Shown in pieces: positions 26,417 to 34,516 of a stretch of DNA of 64,000 nt. The translations under genes were made by a program, and so were the position numbers. This DNA comes from an uncultured Sphingomonadaceae bacterium (GTDB lineage Bacteria > Pseudomonadota > Alphaproteobacteria > Sphingomonadales > Sphingomonadaceae). Where the stretch lies: assembly GCA_947497315.1 (NCBI GenBank), contig CANMFX010000003.1:62001-126000 (forward strand). The letters run 5' to 3'. The first letter of the stretch is position 1. Every line of letters starts with the position of its first letter. The notes below the pieces were generated by a model. That model was given only the letters and a program-made list of their open reading frames with translations, ran no database searches and was not told where the DNA came from.

Positions 26417-27268
26417 GTGCGGGGATTCGTGGATATTCAATCTTCTAACCAGTTTTTGGCAATGGGCCGGAAGGTACCGGTGCTGGGCCTTTATTCGGTC
26501 CTGCTGGGCTTACTGGCGGTTTTTTTGGCGGTTCAGGCAATCCGGCTGATCTGGGTTGTCGTAACGCCACTGGGACCGATGGGAGATTGGCAGGCACGGG
26601 AAGTGCAGGTTTTATCGCCACAATCGCGGTTGGCGCTGTTCAGCAGTTTCGATCCATTTTATCGTACTGGTCCGGCCGCAACAGCCAATGTCGTCACGTC
26701 GTTGCAGCTCACCCTATATGGCATCAGAATGAACGAGGGCTCCGGCCTCGGATCGGCGATATTGGCCGGGCCGGACGGTGTGCAGGAAAGCTATGCTGTG
26801 GGTGAGGAAATCATGTCCGGTGTCAAGCTGGATGTGGTCAATTTCGATCATGTTGTGATTGATCGCAGCGGTACGAAGGAAAGCCTGTATCTGGATCAGT
26901 CCGTCCCGGCAGAAACCGTGGGCGGCGAGTTTGATACGGATCAGGCCGTGACCTCTGGCTCATCATCAGGCCCTGCTGGCACTACGCCAGCAGCCGAGGC
27001 GATCGCCAATGCGGTTGACCTTGCGCCGCGCAGTGCAGGTGGCAAGGTGACGGGTATCGTTGTGTCACCACGCGGTGATGGCGCCCTGTTCCGTGCAGCC
27101 GGTTTCCGGGATGGTGATATCATCGTCTCGGTTAATGGTCAGCAGGTCTCCTCGACCAGCGATATTGCGGCACTGAAACGCCGTATTGTACCGGGTGCAC
27201 GACTCTCTGTAGAAGTAGAACGCGGCGCTGATACTGTTCCCCTGGCAATTAACATGGGGACACAATGA
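26417..27268 (+). CDS. gspC: Type II secretion system protein C
   Basis: GspC is the inner-membrane clamp linking the assembly platform to the secretin. It has a short cytoplasmic N-terminus, one membrane helix (about residues 20-43), a periplasmic homology region (about 65-160) and a C-terminal PDZ domain (about 205-283), with a typical GFRDGDIIVSVNGQQV segment. The start is GTG at 26417, preceded by GGGAAG; a second in-frame GTG lies 12 bp on. Its stop overlaps the start of gspD (ATGATGA), showing translational coupling. Confidence 0.9.
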   Translation: MRGFVDIQSSNQFLAMGRKVPVLGLYSVLLGLLAVFLAVQAIRLIWVVVTPLGPMGDWQAREVQVLSPQSRLALFSSFDPFYRTGPAATANVVTSLQLTLYGIRMNEGSGLGSAILAGPDGVQESYAVGEEIMSGVKLDVVNFDHVVIDRSGTKESLYLDQSVPAETVGGEFDTDQAVTSGSSSGPAGTTPAAEAIANAVDLAPRSAGGKVTGIVVSPRGDGALFRAAGFRDGDIIVSVNGQQVSSTSDIAALKRRIVPGARLSVEVERGADTVPLAINMGTQ

Positions 27269-29472
27269 TGAACCACGCACTTACGAAAATGGCTGCCAGA
27301 TGGGCAGTATCCCTTGCTATATTGGGACCTGTCGCGCTGGCTCCGGCCTTTGCCCAGCATAGCCTGAACGTTCGTGATGCTGACATCAGAGCCTTCGTGC
27401 AGGATGCGGCGCGGGTTACTGGCCGCACATTCATTGTTGATAGCCGGGTACAGGGCAAAGTATCTGTGGTCACTGACCGGCCATTGTCTCGCTCAGAATA
27501 TTTCGAGATTTTTCTGTCGACATTGCGGGCAAATAATCTGGTCGCCATCCCGACCACGGGCGGTGCCTATCGTATCCAGCCGGCCGACGGGGCTGCGACC
27601 CAGCCGACCCGGATTGGCACGCGGCAATCGGCGGCGAACCAGTTTGTCACCGAAGTTGTCCGGCTGAAATCCATCGAAGCGACGGCGGCTTTGGAAACTC
27701 TGCGCCCGTTGATCAGCAAGCAGGGCGCGATTACCGCCAACCGCAACGCAAACAGCCTGGTGATTGTTGACTATGCCGACAATATCCGCCGGGTGCGGGA
27801 ACTGGTCCGCCGGATTGATAGAGACAGCGCAGCGTCCACCATTGTGAACCTCAGAAATGCAGGCGCCCGGGAAATTGCCACATCGCTGCAAACACTGGCT
27901 CAACAAGGCGGCAATGGCACAGCTGCGCCGGTTACGGTTGTCGCGATTGACAGTAGTAACAGCATCGCGCTGCGCGGTGATCCCAGTGCGGTGGCCAAAT
28001 TTGTGTCGATGGCGCGGGAGCTTGACCAGCGCGCTGAATCAGGAACCGAAATCCGTGTCCATCAACTGGACTATGCCAATGCGGAACAATTGCTGCCAGT
28101 GATTGAGCAGTTAATGGGGCAGGGTAGCGCGGGCTCAACCGCCGCGGCCCCGTCATCTGTTGCACCGGCATCTGGGAGTAATGGAGGCGGCAACGGTGGT
28201 TCTGCGCCTGCGGTAACGCCGGTATCAGCAGGCGGCAGTTCCGGTGGCGGGATTGCCCGTCATGGTCCGGCGGTGGTCACACGCTATGAAGGCACGAACG
28301 CCATCATCGTTGCGGCCAATCCCGATGTACAGCGGATGATTGGTGAATTGATCCGGCAGTTGGATACGCGTCAGGAACAGGTATCGGTAGAAGCGATCAT
28401 CGTCGAGATTTCTGACTCACTGGCGCGCGAACTGGGCATCCAGTTTTTGATCGGCGGCAAAGACACACCTTTTGCAGTAACCAATTTCTCCAACGCTGGT
28501 CCCAACATTGTCGATATCGCCGGCGGTTTGCTCGCAGATCAGTTTGACACGACAACCACCACCACCACCGATACGGCCACCACAACCACTACAAATAGTG
28601 CTGTTGGCGACAAACTGCTGGAAAATGCCGCCGATGCGATTTTGGGTGCGCGCGGCTCCTTCACCGGTTTCGCGACGACGCTGGGCGGTGATACGATTCT
28701 GGGCACGATCATCAACGCGGTGCAACGGGATTCCGATTCCAACCTGCTTTCCACACCATCTTTGACAGTTAACAACAACCTCAAAGGCAGTATCTTGTTC
28801 GGACAGGAAATTCCTGTTTCCACGGGCGAGGCCTTGTCCAATAATTTCGACAATGCATTTCGGACGATACAACGTCAAAATGTCGGTATCGAGCTGGAGG
28901 TCACACCGCAGATCAATGCCGGGGATGAAGTGCGGTTGGAACTGCGTCAGGAGGTCAGCTCAATTGCCGGACCGGTTTCGAATGACTTTAATGAACTGAT
29001 CATCAACAAGCGCGAGATAAAAACCACGGTCACTGTGGGCGACGGAGAAATCATCGCATTGGGCGGCTTGCTGGACGATAATGAACGCCGCACGATTGAG
29101 AAAATCCCGTTTCTGGGTGACATTCCGCTGATCGGAGAGCTGTTCAAGTCGCGTGGCAAAGAACGGATAAAAACCAATTTGATGGTGTTCATCCGACCTA
29201 AAATTCTGCGCGACCGCGCCGATGCTCGGGCGTTTTCGGCTCGCCGCTATGGCTATATCAGGGGGCGTCAATTGCGCCGCGATCCAGAGCTTGAACCGTC
29301 AATTGATGTGCTGGTTCGTGACTATATGGGAGCAGTGCCTCCGGTCGCGGAAACCCAGCCGGGTGATCAGATTATTTATGCGCCGGGTGCAGTTACCCAA
29401 CCCCAGAATAATGAAGCTTTGCAGCAAGTTCCGGTTTCACCCAGCAATCCCGGTTCGGAGAAGGATGACTGA
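27265..29472 (+). CDS. gspD: Type II secretion system secretin
   Basis: GspD forms the outer-membrane channel. The 735 residues contain a signal peptide (ending PAFAQ), the N0 domain (LNVRDADIRAFVQ), N1-N3 domains and the C-terminal secretin domain with GSILFGQEIPVSTGE and GGLLDDNERRTIEKIPFLGD. Insertions include a Gly/Ser/Ala-rich linker within N3 (around residues 290-330) and a poly-Thr stretch near residues 430-445 in the secretin domain. No pilotin gene is apparent here. It overlaps gspC and gspE by a few bases. Confidence 0.95.
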   Translation: MMNHALTKMAARWAVSLAILGPVALAPAFAQHSLNVRDADIRAFVQDAARVTGRTFIVDSRVQGKVSVVTDRPLSRSEYFEIFLSTLRANNLVAIPTTGGAYRIQPADGAATQPTRIGTRQSAANQFVTEVVRLKSIEATAALETLRPLISKQGAITANRNANSLVIVDYADNIRRVRELVRRIDRDSAASTIVNLRNAGAREIATSLQTLAQQGGNGTAAPVTVVAIDSSNSIALRGDPSAVAKFVSMARELDQRAESGTEIRVHQLDYANAEQLLPVIEQLMGQGSAGSTAAAPSSVAPASGSNGGGNGGSAPAVTPVSAGGSSGGGIARHGPAVVTRYEGTNAIIVAANPDVQRMIGELIRQLDTRQEQVSVEAIIVEISDSLARELGIQFLIGGKDTPFAVTNFSNAGPNIVDIAGGLLADQFDTTTTTTTDTATTTTTNSAVGDKLLENAADAILGARGSFTGFATTLGGDTILGTIINAVQRDSDSNLLSTPSLTVNNNLKGSILFGQEIPVSTGEALSNNFDNAFRTIQRQNVGIELEVTPQINAGDEVRLELRQEVSSIAGPVSNDFNELIINKREIKTTVTVGDGEIIALGGLLDDNERRTIEKIPFLGDIPLIGELFKSRGKERIKTNLMVFIRPKILRDRADARAFSARRYGYIRGRQLRRDPELEPSIDVLVRDYMGAVPPVAETQPGDQIIYAPGAVTQPQNNEALQQVPVSPSNPGSEKDD

Positions 29473-31037
29473 TGAAAATCGCGAAGGGAACAGATGCAGA
29501 AGTTTCCGGCGATGATGAAAAGCCTGTGGGTGAAGAACCGGCATCTCCGCCGCTTCTGGATATTCCCTATGCGTTCGCGCGCGATCAAGGCGTGCTATTG
29601 AGGCGGACAGATGGCAAACGGCTGTCAGTTGCGATGCGTGAAGGTGCTAATCCTCAGGCCTTGCTGGAACTGCGCCGCTATCTGGCGATGCCCTTTGATG
29701 TCGATCTGGTATCCCCCGACGCATTTGAAGAAATTCTGTCCGATCATTACGCCATGGATGGCAGTGCGGCCGCCATGGCCGGGGACATGAGCCTCAGCAA
29801 CGATGCACTGGATGATATTGCCGGAGATATTCCCAGCGCGGAGGATTTGCTGGACAGTGCCGACGATGCACCAACCATCCGGTTGATCAATGGGATTATT
29901 GCGGAAGCCGCGAGACAGGGTGCTTCGGATATTCATATCGAGCCCTATGAAACAGGTCTGGTTGTGCGGATGCGCGTCGATGGCGTGTTGGAGGAAAAAT
30001 TGCGCATGCCGCCGCATGTCGCGTCCGTCATTGTCAACCGGATAAAGGTCATGGCACGGCTGGATATTGCAGAGCGCCGAATACCGCAGGACGGCCGGAT
30101 TAGCTTGACCCTTGGCGGGAAGCTGTTGGATGTGCGTGTCTCGACATTACCCAATCGGGCGAATGAACGTGTCGTTATGCGGATATTGGACAAGGAAAGC
30201 GCGGCGATATCGCTGGACCTTCTGGGCATGTCCGAAACAACTCATGAGATTTTGACCGAAGCCCTGTCAGAGCCCAATGGCATCATCCTGGTCACCGGAC
30301 CCACCGGTTCTGGTAAGACCACAACATTATATGCCGGTCTGAAACAGCTGAACGACGGCAGCCGTAATATCCTGACGGTTGAGGACCCGGTGGAATATGC
30401 CATTGAAGGCATTGGCCAGACACAGGTGAATGCCAAAGTCGGCCTGACATTTGCCGCCGGTCTGCGCGCGATTTTGCGGCAGGATCCCGACGTTGTCATG
30501 GTTGGCGAAATTCGCGACCGGGAGACAGCGGAAATTGCCGTACAGGCATCTCTGACCGGCCATCTCGTGCTCTCTACGGTGCACACCAATGATGCAGTTG
30601 GCGCGATTACCCGGATGCGCGATATGAAGGTCGAGCCATTTCTGCTGGCCTCCACATTGCGCGCTGTGGTCGCCCAGCGGCTGGTGCGCAAGCTGTGCCC
30701 GCATTGCCGCGTTCCGATCCAGGCAGATGGCAGCCTGGCCTCCCTGCTTGGCTTTGACAACGGCACTGTGGTGTACCGTGAAGTCGGCTGTGATGAATGT
30801 AACCATACCGGTTTTCAGGGGCGTATTGGTGTTTTTGAGGCGATCCGCGTCGATGAAACAATTCGCAAACTGATCAATGATGGCGGTGATGAAGCACGCA
30901 TCGCGGCTCATGCGTTCCTCAAGAAGCCCAATCTGGGTTCTGCGGCGCGTGCGTTGGTCCGTGAAGGTTTAACCACCGCAGAAGAAGGAATTCGCATATC
31001 GCGCCGTGACGCGCTGGATGAGCAGGTTGATGCCTGA
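29472..31037 (+). CDS. gspE: Type II secretion system ATPase
   Basis: GspE is the cytoplasmic hexameric ATPase that powers pseudopilus assembly. The 521 residues hold an N-terminal GspL-binding region and the RecA-type core: Walker A GPTGSGKTTTLY, an Asp box and Walker B DPDVVMVGEIRDRETAE, and a His box GHLVLSTVHTND. A four-Cys zinc motif (CPHC with CDECNHTG) is present. Its ATG overlaps the gspD stop (TGATG), and its 3' end overlaps gspF by 8 bp. Confidence 0.96.
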   Translation: MKIAKGTDAEVSGDDEKPVGEEPASPPLLDIPYAFARDQGVLLRRTDGKRLSVAMREGANPQALLELRRYLAMPFDVDLVSPDAFEEILSDHYAMDGSAAAMAGDMSLSNDALDDIAGDIPSAEDLLDSADDAPTIRLINGIIAEAARQGASDIHIEPYETGLVVRMRVDGVLEEKLRMPPHVASVIVNRIKVMARLDIAERRIPQDGRISLTLGGKLLDVRVSTLPNRANERVVMRILDKESAAISLDLLGMSETTHEILTEALSEPNGIILVTGPTGSGKTTTLYAGLKQLNDGSRNILTVEDPVEYAIEGIGQTQVNAKVGLTFAAGLRAILRQDPDVVMVGEIRDRETAEIAVQASLTGHLVLSTVHTNDAVGAITRMRDMKVEPFLLASTLRAVVAQRLVRKLCPHCRVPIQADGSLASLLGFDNGTVVYREVGCDECNHTGFQGRIGVFEAIRVDETIRKLINDGGDEARIAAHAFLKKPNLGSAARALVREGLTTAEEGIRISRRDALDEQVDA

Positions 31038-32244
31038 CTTTTCCTACACGGCAATCGATCCGAAGGGCCGGGAGAAAACCGGCAGGCTGGCAGCGGAAAG
31101 CAACGATGCTGCCCGTGCCAAACTTGCCGAGCGCAATTTTTATGTCGTGAAGGTGGAAACCGCCCAAGGCGTGGAAGCAAAGCCTGCCCGTTCGCTTTTT
31201 GGACCCAAAAAACTCCGTGCCAAGGAACTGACCCTGTTCACCCGGCAATTGTCGTCTCTTGTCCAGGTCAGCCCGCTTGAAGAAGCGCTGCGGACCATTG
31301 GCAGCCAGAATGAAAAAGAACATGTCCGGGCGCGCATCGGTTCGGTCCATGCCGGTGTCATGGAAGGGCAGCGGCTGGCTGAGGCGATGCGCCGCGAACC
31401 GGCGAGCTTTCCGCCGCTTTACCGCGCTATGATTTCGGCCGGAGAGAGCTCGGGAACATTGCCAGACATTACCGAAAGGCTCGCCAGCCTGCTGGAGCGT
31501 CAGGCCGAGATGCGCGGTAAGCTGATCAGCGCACTGGCCTATCCCATCGTATTGGCGCTGGTGGCGATTTTGGTGGTCGCTCTTTTGATGATTGCCGTCG
31601 TGCCCAAAGTGGTCGAGCAATTTGATGACGTGAATCAACAGCTTCCCTTTGTCACGCGGCTGGTAATCGGCATATCCGATTTTCTCGCCAATTGGTGGGG
31701 CGCAATTTTGGGCGTGATCTTCATTGTCGGCTTTGCCGGTTGGCGGGCGTTGAAAGACCCGAAGGTCAGATACCGTTTTGACAGTTTTCTGCTGCGGATT
31801 CCCTTTTTGGGCAGATTGCTGCGCGATTTGAATGCCGCGCGGCTGGCGAGAACCTTGTCCACCATGGTTGCAAGCCGCTTGCCGATATTGGAAGGGTTGC
31901 GGCTGACGACCAACACGATCAGCAATAGCGTGCTGCGCAAAGCGTGCGAGGACATGGCGGAAGCGATCAGGGGTGGCGGAAGTCTGTCCAAGGCGCTCAA
32001 GAATACTGGCGTTTTCCCGCCGATGCTGGTCTATCTCACCGCCAGCGGGGAAGCATCGGGACAGCTTGACGAAATGCTGGCCCGGGCTGCCGATTATCTT
32101 GAACGCGAATTTGATAATTTCAGTTCCACCGCCTTATCATTGCTGGAACCGCTGATCATTGTTTTGCTGGGCGGTGTTGTTGCGGTGGTTATTTTGGCTA
32201 TATTATTGCCAATATTGCAGCTTCAGAATCTTGCCGGACTATAG
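31030..32244 (+). CDS. gspF: Type II secretion system inner membrane protein F
   Basis: GspF is the polytopic platform protein. The 404 residues carry two repeated cytoplasmic GspF domains (about 70-190 and 275-395), each followed by membrane helices, and the typical N-terminus MPDFSYTAIDPKGREKTG. I chose ATG 31030 because it gives that family N-terminus; an in-frame start 24 bp earlier is less likely. The first 8 bp overlap gspE. Confidence 0.95.
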   Translation: MPDFSYTAIDPKGREKTGRLAAESNDAARAKLAERNFYVVKVETAQGVEAKPARSLFGPKKLRAKELTLFTRQLSSLVQVSPLEEALRTIGSQNEKEHVRARIGSVHAGVMEGQRLAEAMRREPASFPPLYRAMISAGESSGTLPDITERLASLLERQAEMRGKLISALAYPIVLALVAILVVALLMIAVVPKVVEQFDDVNQQLPFVTRLVIGISDFLANWWGAILGVIFIVGFAGWRALKDPKVRYRFDSFLLRIPFLGRLLRDLNAARLARTLSTMVASRLPILEGLRLTTNTISNSVLRKACEDMAEAIRGGGSLSKALKNTGVFPPMLVYLTASGEASGQLDEMLARAADYLEREFDNFSSTALSLLEPLIIVLLGGVVAVVILAILLPILQLQNLAGL

Positions 32245-32266
32245 GGCCGGGTTGATAGGAAAATAT

Positions 32267-32752
32267 ATGCTCAAGCTTTTATACAATCTCTTCACCGACA
32301 TGGGGCGTCCACCTGCACGTGGTGACAAGAAGAAACCGAAACCCAACGGCTTCACGCTGGTCGAATTGATGGTGGTCATTTTCATTCTCGGTCTTCTGAC
32401 GACGGTGGTTGTCATCAATGTGCTGCCGAGTCAGGACCGTGCGATGGTTGAAAAGGCGCGGGCCGATATCGCCACTTTGGGGCAGGCGCTGGAAATGTAC
32501 CGGCTCGATAATCTTTCCTATCCCGCCTCGTCCGACGGTTTGGCGGCGTTGACCAGCGCCCCTGCATCACTGCCGCCATCGGCGCGCTATCGGCAGGGCG
32601 GTTATATCAAGAAGCTTCCCGATGATCCGTGGGGACGGCCGTATCAATATGATAATCCGGGACGCAATGGGCCGGGTTTTGATCTCTATTCACTGGGCGC
32701 GGACGGTGCCCCGGGCGGCGAAGATGACAATGCGGACATTTACGCGGAATAG
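32267..32752 (+). CDS. gspG: Type II secretion system major pseudopilin
   Basis: GspG is the main subunit of the pseudopilus. The prepilin peptidase site is PNG followed by FTLVELMVVIFILGLL, with Glu at +5. The C-terminal part has LPDDPWGRPYQY, DLYSLGADGAPGG and DDNADI, the calcium-binding region of the family. Odd point: the leader before the cleavage site is 28 residues if translation starts at ATG 32267 (TAGGAAA upstream), longer than the usual 5-15; an internal Met (codon at 32300) would give 17. It is the only pseudopilin gene in the operon. Confidence 0.92.
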   Translation: MLKLLYNLFTDMGRPPARGDKKKPKPNGFTLVELMVVIFILGLLTTVVVINVLPSQDRAMVEKARADIATLGQALEMYRLDNLSYPASSDGLAALTSAPASLPPSARYRQGGYIKKLPDDPWGRPYQYDNPGRNGPGFDLYSLGADGAPGGEDDNADIYAE

Positions 32753-32840
32753 CCAAATTGCCAAAGGTGACATCGCCACCAAAATTGACTAGCTAACCGC
32801 TACAGACGCAATAAAGTTTTTCAGCCGAGTCGGGGAGGTC

Positions 32841-32906
32841 ATGTTGGAACAAAATCCGTTGCTGCCTCTTTCCATTCGTCGATCGATCCGGGCCATAGGC
32901 GGCTAA
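32841..32906 (+). CDS. Short ORF coupled to gspL (possible leader peptide)
   Basis: A 21-codon frame starts at ATG 32841 just after CGGGGAGG and ends in TAATG, where the stop overlaps the gspL start. The peptide (start MLEQNPLLPLSIRRSI) is basic, with no clear family. It lies in the 153-bp interval between gspG and gspL where gspH-I-J-K would normally be. It could be a leader that couples translation into gspL, a remnant of the lost genes, or chance. Spacing from the purine run to ATG is short. Confidence 0.35.
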   Translation: MLEQNPLLPLSIRRSIRAIGG

Positions 32907-34033
32907 TGTCGGCATCCAAGCTCTTTGTGACAGTTTTTCCAGGCTCAGAGGCGCGAGCCCTGCAATGGTGGCTTGTGATGGACGGCGTACTGGAGGCCAA
33001 AGGTTGCGATACTGATCCCTTGCTAGCTGCTGGCTTGAAGCTGCCTTCGGCCGAAAATGAACCGATTGTCCACATCGCGCTGATGCCCACCGCGCTTGGC
33101 ATCGTACGCTGGCATGAACCTCTGGATGATATGACCGAGCAGCAGGCATTGGCAGCGGCTCGCCTAGTGGCGCAGGAAAACAGCCTCGATGTGGAAAACC
33201 TCCATATAGCGGCTGTTGCCGATGACGCGGGGCAGGTGGCAACCGCATCGGTTGGCAAGGATGTTATCGCCAGCGGACTGGCTCGACTTCAAGCCCTTGG
33301 CCTTGATCCCGATGTAATTGTCCCGGCCGGCTGGATGATCGCGCCCGAAGAAGACACCGTCGTGGAGGCCGATTTCGGTTTTGAAAAATTGCTGCGGGCG
33401 CAGCAGATGATCATCCCCGATGAACCGTCCTTGCGCGCACATCTTGTCGGTGACAGCAGCGTCACTATTTTGCCGGAAGCTTCGGTTGATCAGGCGCTCG
33501 TCAATGCCGCGGACAACAGCACGCTGAACTTGCGTTCCGGTGCTTTCGCCAAAAAAGCCGACAGGTCGATGACTGCGCCGCAAAGGCGGCTACTGGGCTG
33601 GCTGGCCGTGGCTGCTCTGGTAATCTCTTTGCTGATTCCGGTTGTTCAACTGGTGAAGTATCACTGGGCTATAGCGGATACGGAAACGGCTGCATTGGCC
33701 GCGGCTGAACCGGTGATCGGGCCTGTAGAAAGCGTGGATGAAGCAGACCGTCTGCTCAACGAACGATTGATCCGCGAAAATCGCGGCAACATAGCCTTTT
33801 CGGTGCCAGCATCCGCTCTGTTTTCGGCCGTTCAGCAGACCCAGGGGGTTTCAATAGAGCGGATCAGCTATCGCAAGGACGGCACTGTTTTGGCGGGTCT
33901 GACGGCGGTGAGGAATGAAGATATGAACCCGGCACTGATCGCGCTTCAGAATGCGGGATTCGTGATAACCGCGACGCCCCGGACCGATGCGACAGGATCG
34001 TCCAAGGCAGATATTACGGTGCGTGCGCCATGA
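32906..34033 (+). CDS. gspL: Type II secretion system protein L
   Basis: GspL links the GspE ATPase to the membrane platform. The first 220 or so residues form the cytoplasmic actin-like domain, with LPSAENEPIVHIALMPTALG and the family-like WHEPLDDMTEQQALAAARL. One membrane helix (about 231-250, LLGWLAVAALVISLLIPVV) and a periplasmic ferredoxin-like domain follow. The 375 residues are normal. It overlaps gspM by ATGA at 34030-34033. The assignment rests on domain layout and operon position, since GspL sequences diverge strongly. Confidence 0.85.
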   Translation: MSASKLFVTVFPGSEARALQWWLVMDGVLEAKGCDTDPLLAAGLKLPSAENEPIVHIALMPTALGIVRWHEPLDDMTEQQALAAARLVAQENSLDVENLHIAAVADDAGQVATASVGKDVIASGLARLQALGLDPDVIVPAGWMIAPEEDTVVEADFGFEKLLRAQQMIIPDEPSLRAHLVGDSSVTILPEASVDQALVNAADNSTLNLRSGAFAKKADRSMTAPQRRLLGWLAVAALVISLLIPVVQLVKYHWAIADTETAALAAAEPVIGPVESVDEADRLLNERLIRENRGNIAFSVPASALFSAVQQTQGVSIERISYRKDGTVLAGLTAVRNEDMNPALIALQNAGFVITATPRTDATGSSKADITVRAP

Positions 34034-34512
34034 TCGCTGCCCTGAAAGACTGGTTCCAGGCGCTTAGTCACCGCGAAAAGGTAATGATCGGGATATTGGG
34101 CGTTCTGGTTGCCTTGGTTGTTGGGTATTACGCAATCGTCGCGCCATTCATCAACGCCTATGTGTCGGCTCAAAAAAGCTATGCGGATGCCATTGAAAGC
34201 CAGGCCCGGATTGAGGCCAAAGTGGCGGCATTGACTGCACCGGCAGACAAGACGGTAAGGCCCGTGACCGGCCCGTTGGACGTTTTCATCAGCCAAAATG
34301 CCGGGGAAGCCGGCTTCGCAGTCGGGCGGCTGGATCCGCAGACCGATGGAACGGTTAGATTGGCGATTGATTCTGCCAAACCGACAGCCCTGTTTGGTTG
34401 GCTGGCAACGCTGGAAGCCCGCGGTATATCTGTCGAGGAACTCGCGGTTAATCCCGGAGGTAACGAAACCGTTACCGCAACTATATTGTTACGGTCTGCA
34501 AAACCAAATTAG
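34030..34512 (+). CDS. gspM: Type II secretion system protein M
   Basis: GspM is the bitopic partner of GspL. The 160-residue protein has a short N-terminus (WFQALSHREKVMI), one membrane helix (about 19-39), a coiled segment and a small periplasmic domain. LSxREKxMI before the helix is the typical GspM start. The gene is coupled to gspL and is the last of the cluster; no gspN follows, and a convergent desaturase gene begins only 4 bp beyond. Confidence 0.88.
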   Translation: MIAALKDWFQALSHREKVMIGILGVLVALVVGYYAIVAPFINAYVSAQKSYADAIESQARIEAKVAALTAPADKTVRPVTGPLDVFISQNAGEAGFAVGRLDPQTDGTVRLAIDSAKPTALFGWLATLEARGISVEELAVNPGGNETVTATILLRSAKPN

Positions 34513-34516
34513 GGTT

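Noticed and set aside
28549-28600. ACC/ACA-rich tract in gspD as possible frameshift or phase-variable repeat
   Set aside because: The frame remains open through it with mixed Thr codons (ACC, ACA, ACT) and the secretin domain continues normally, so it looks like a Thr-rich loop rather than a slippery tract.
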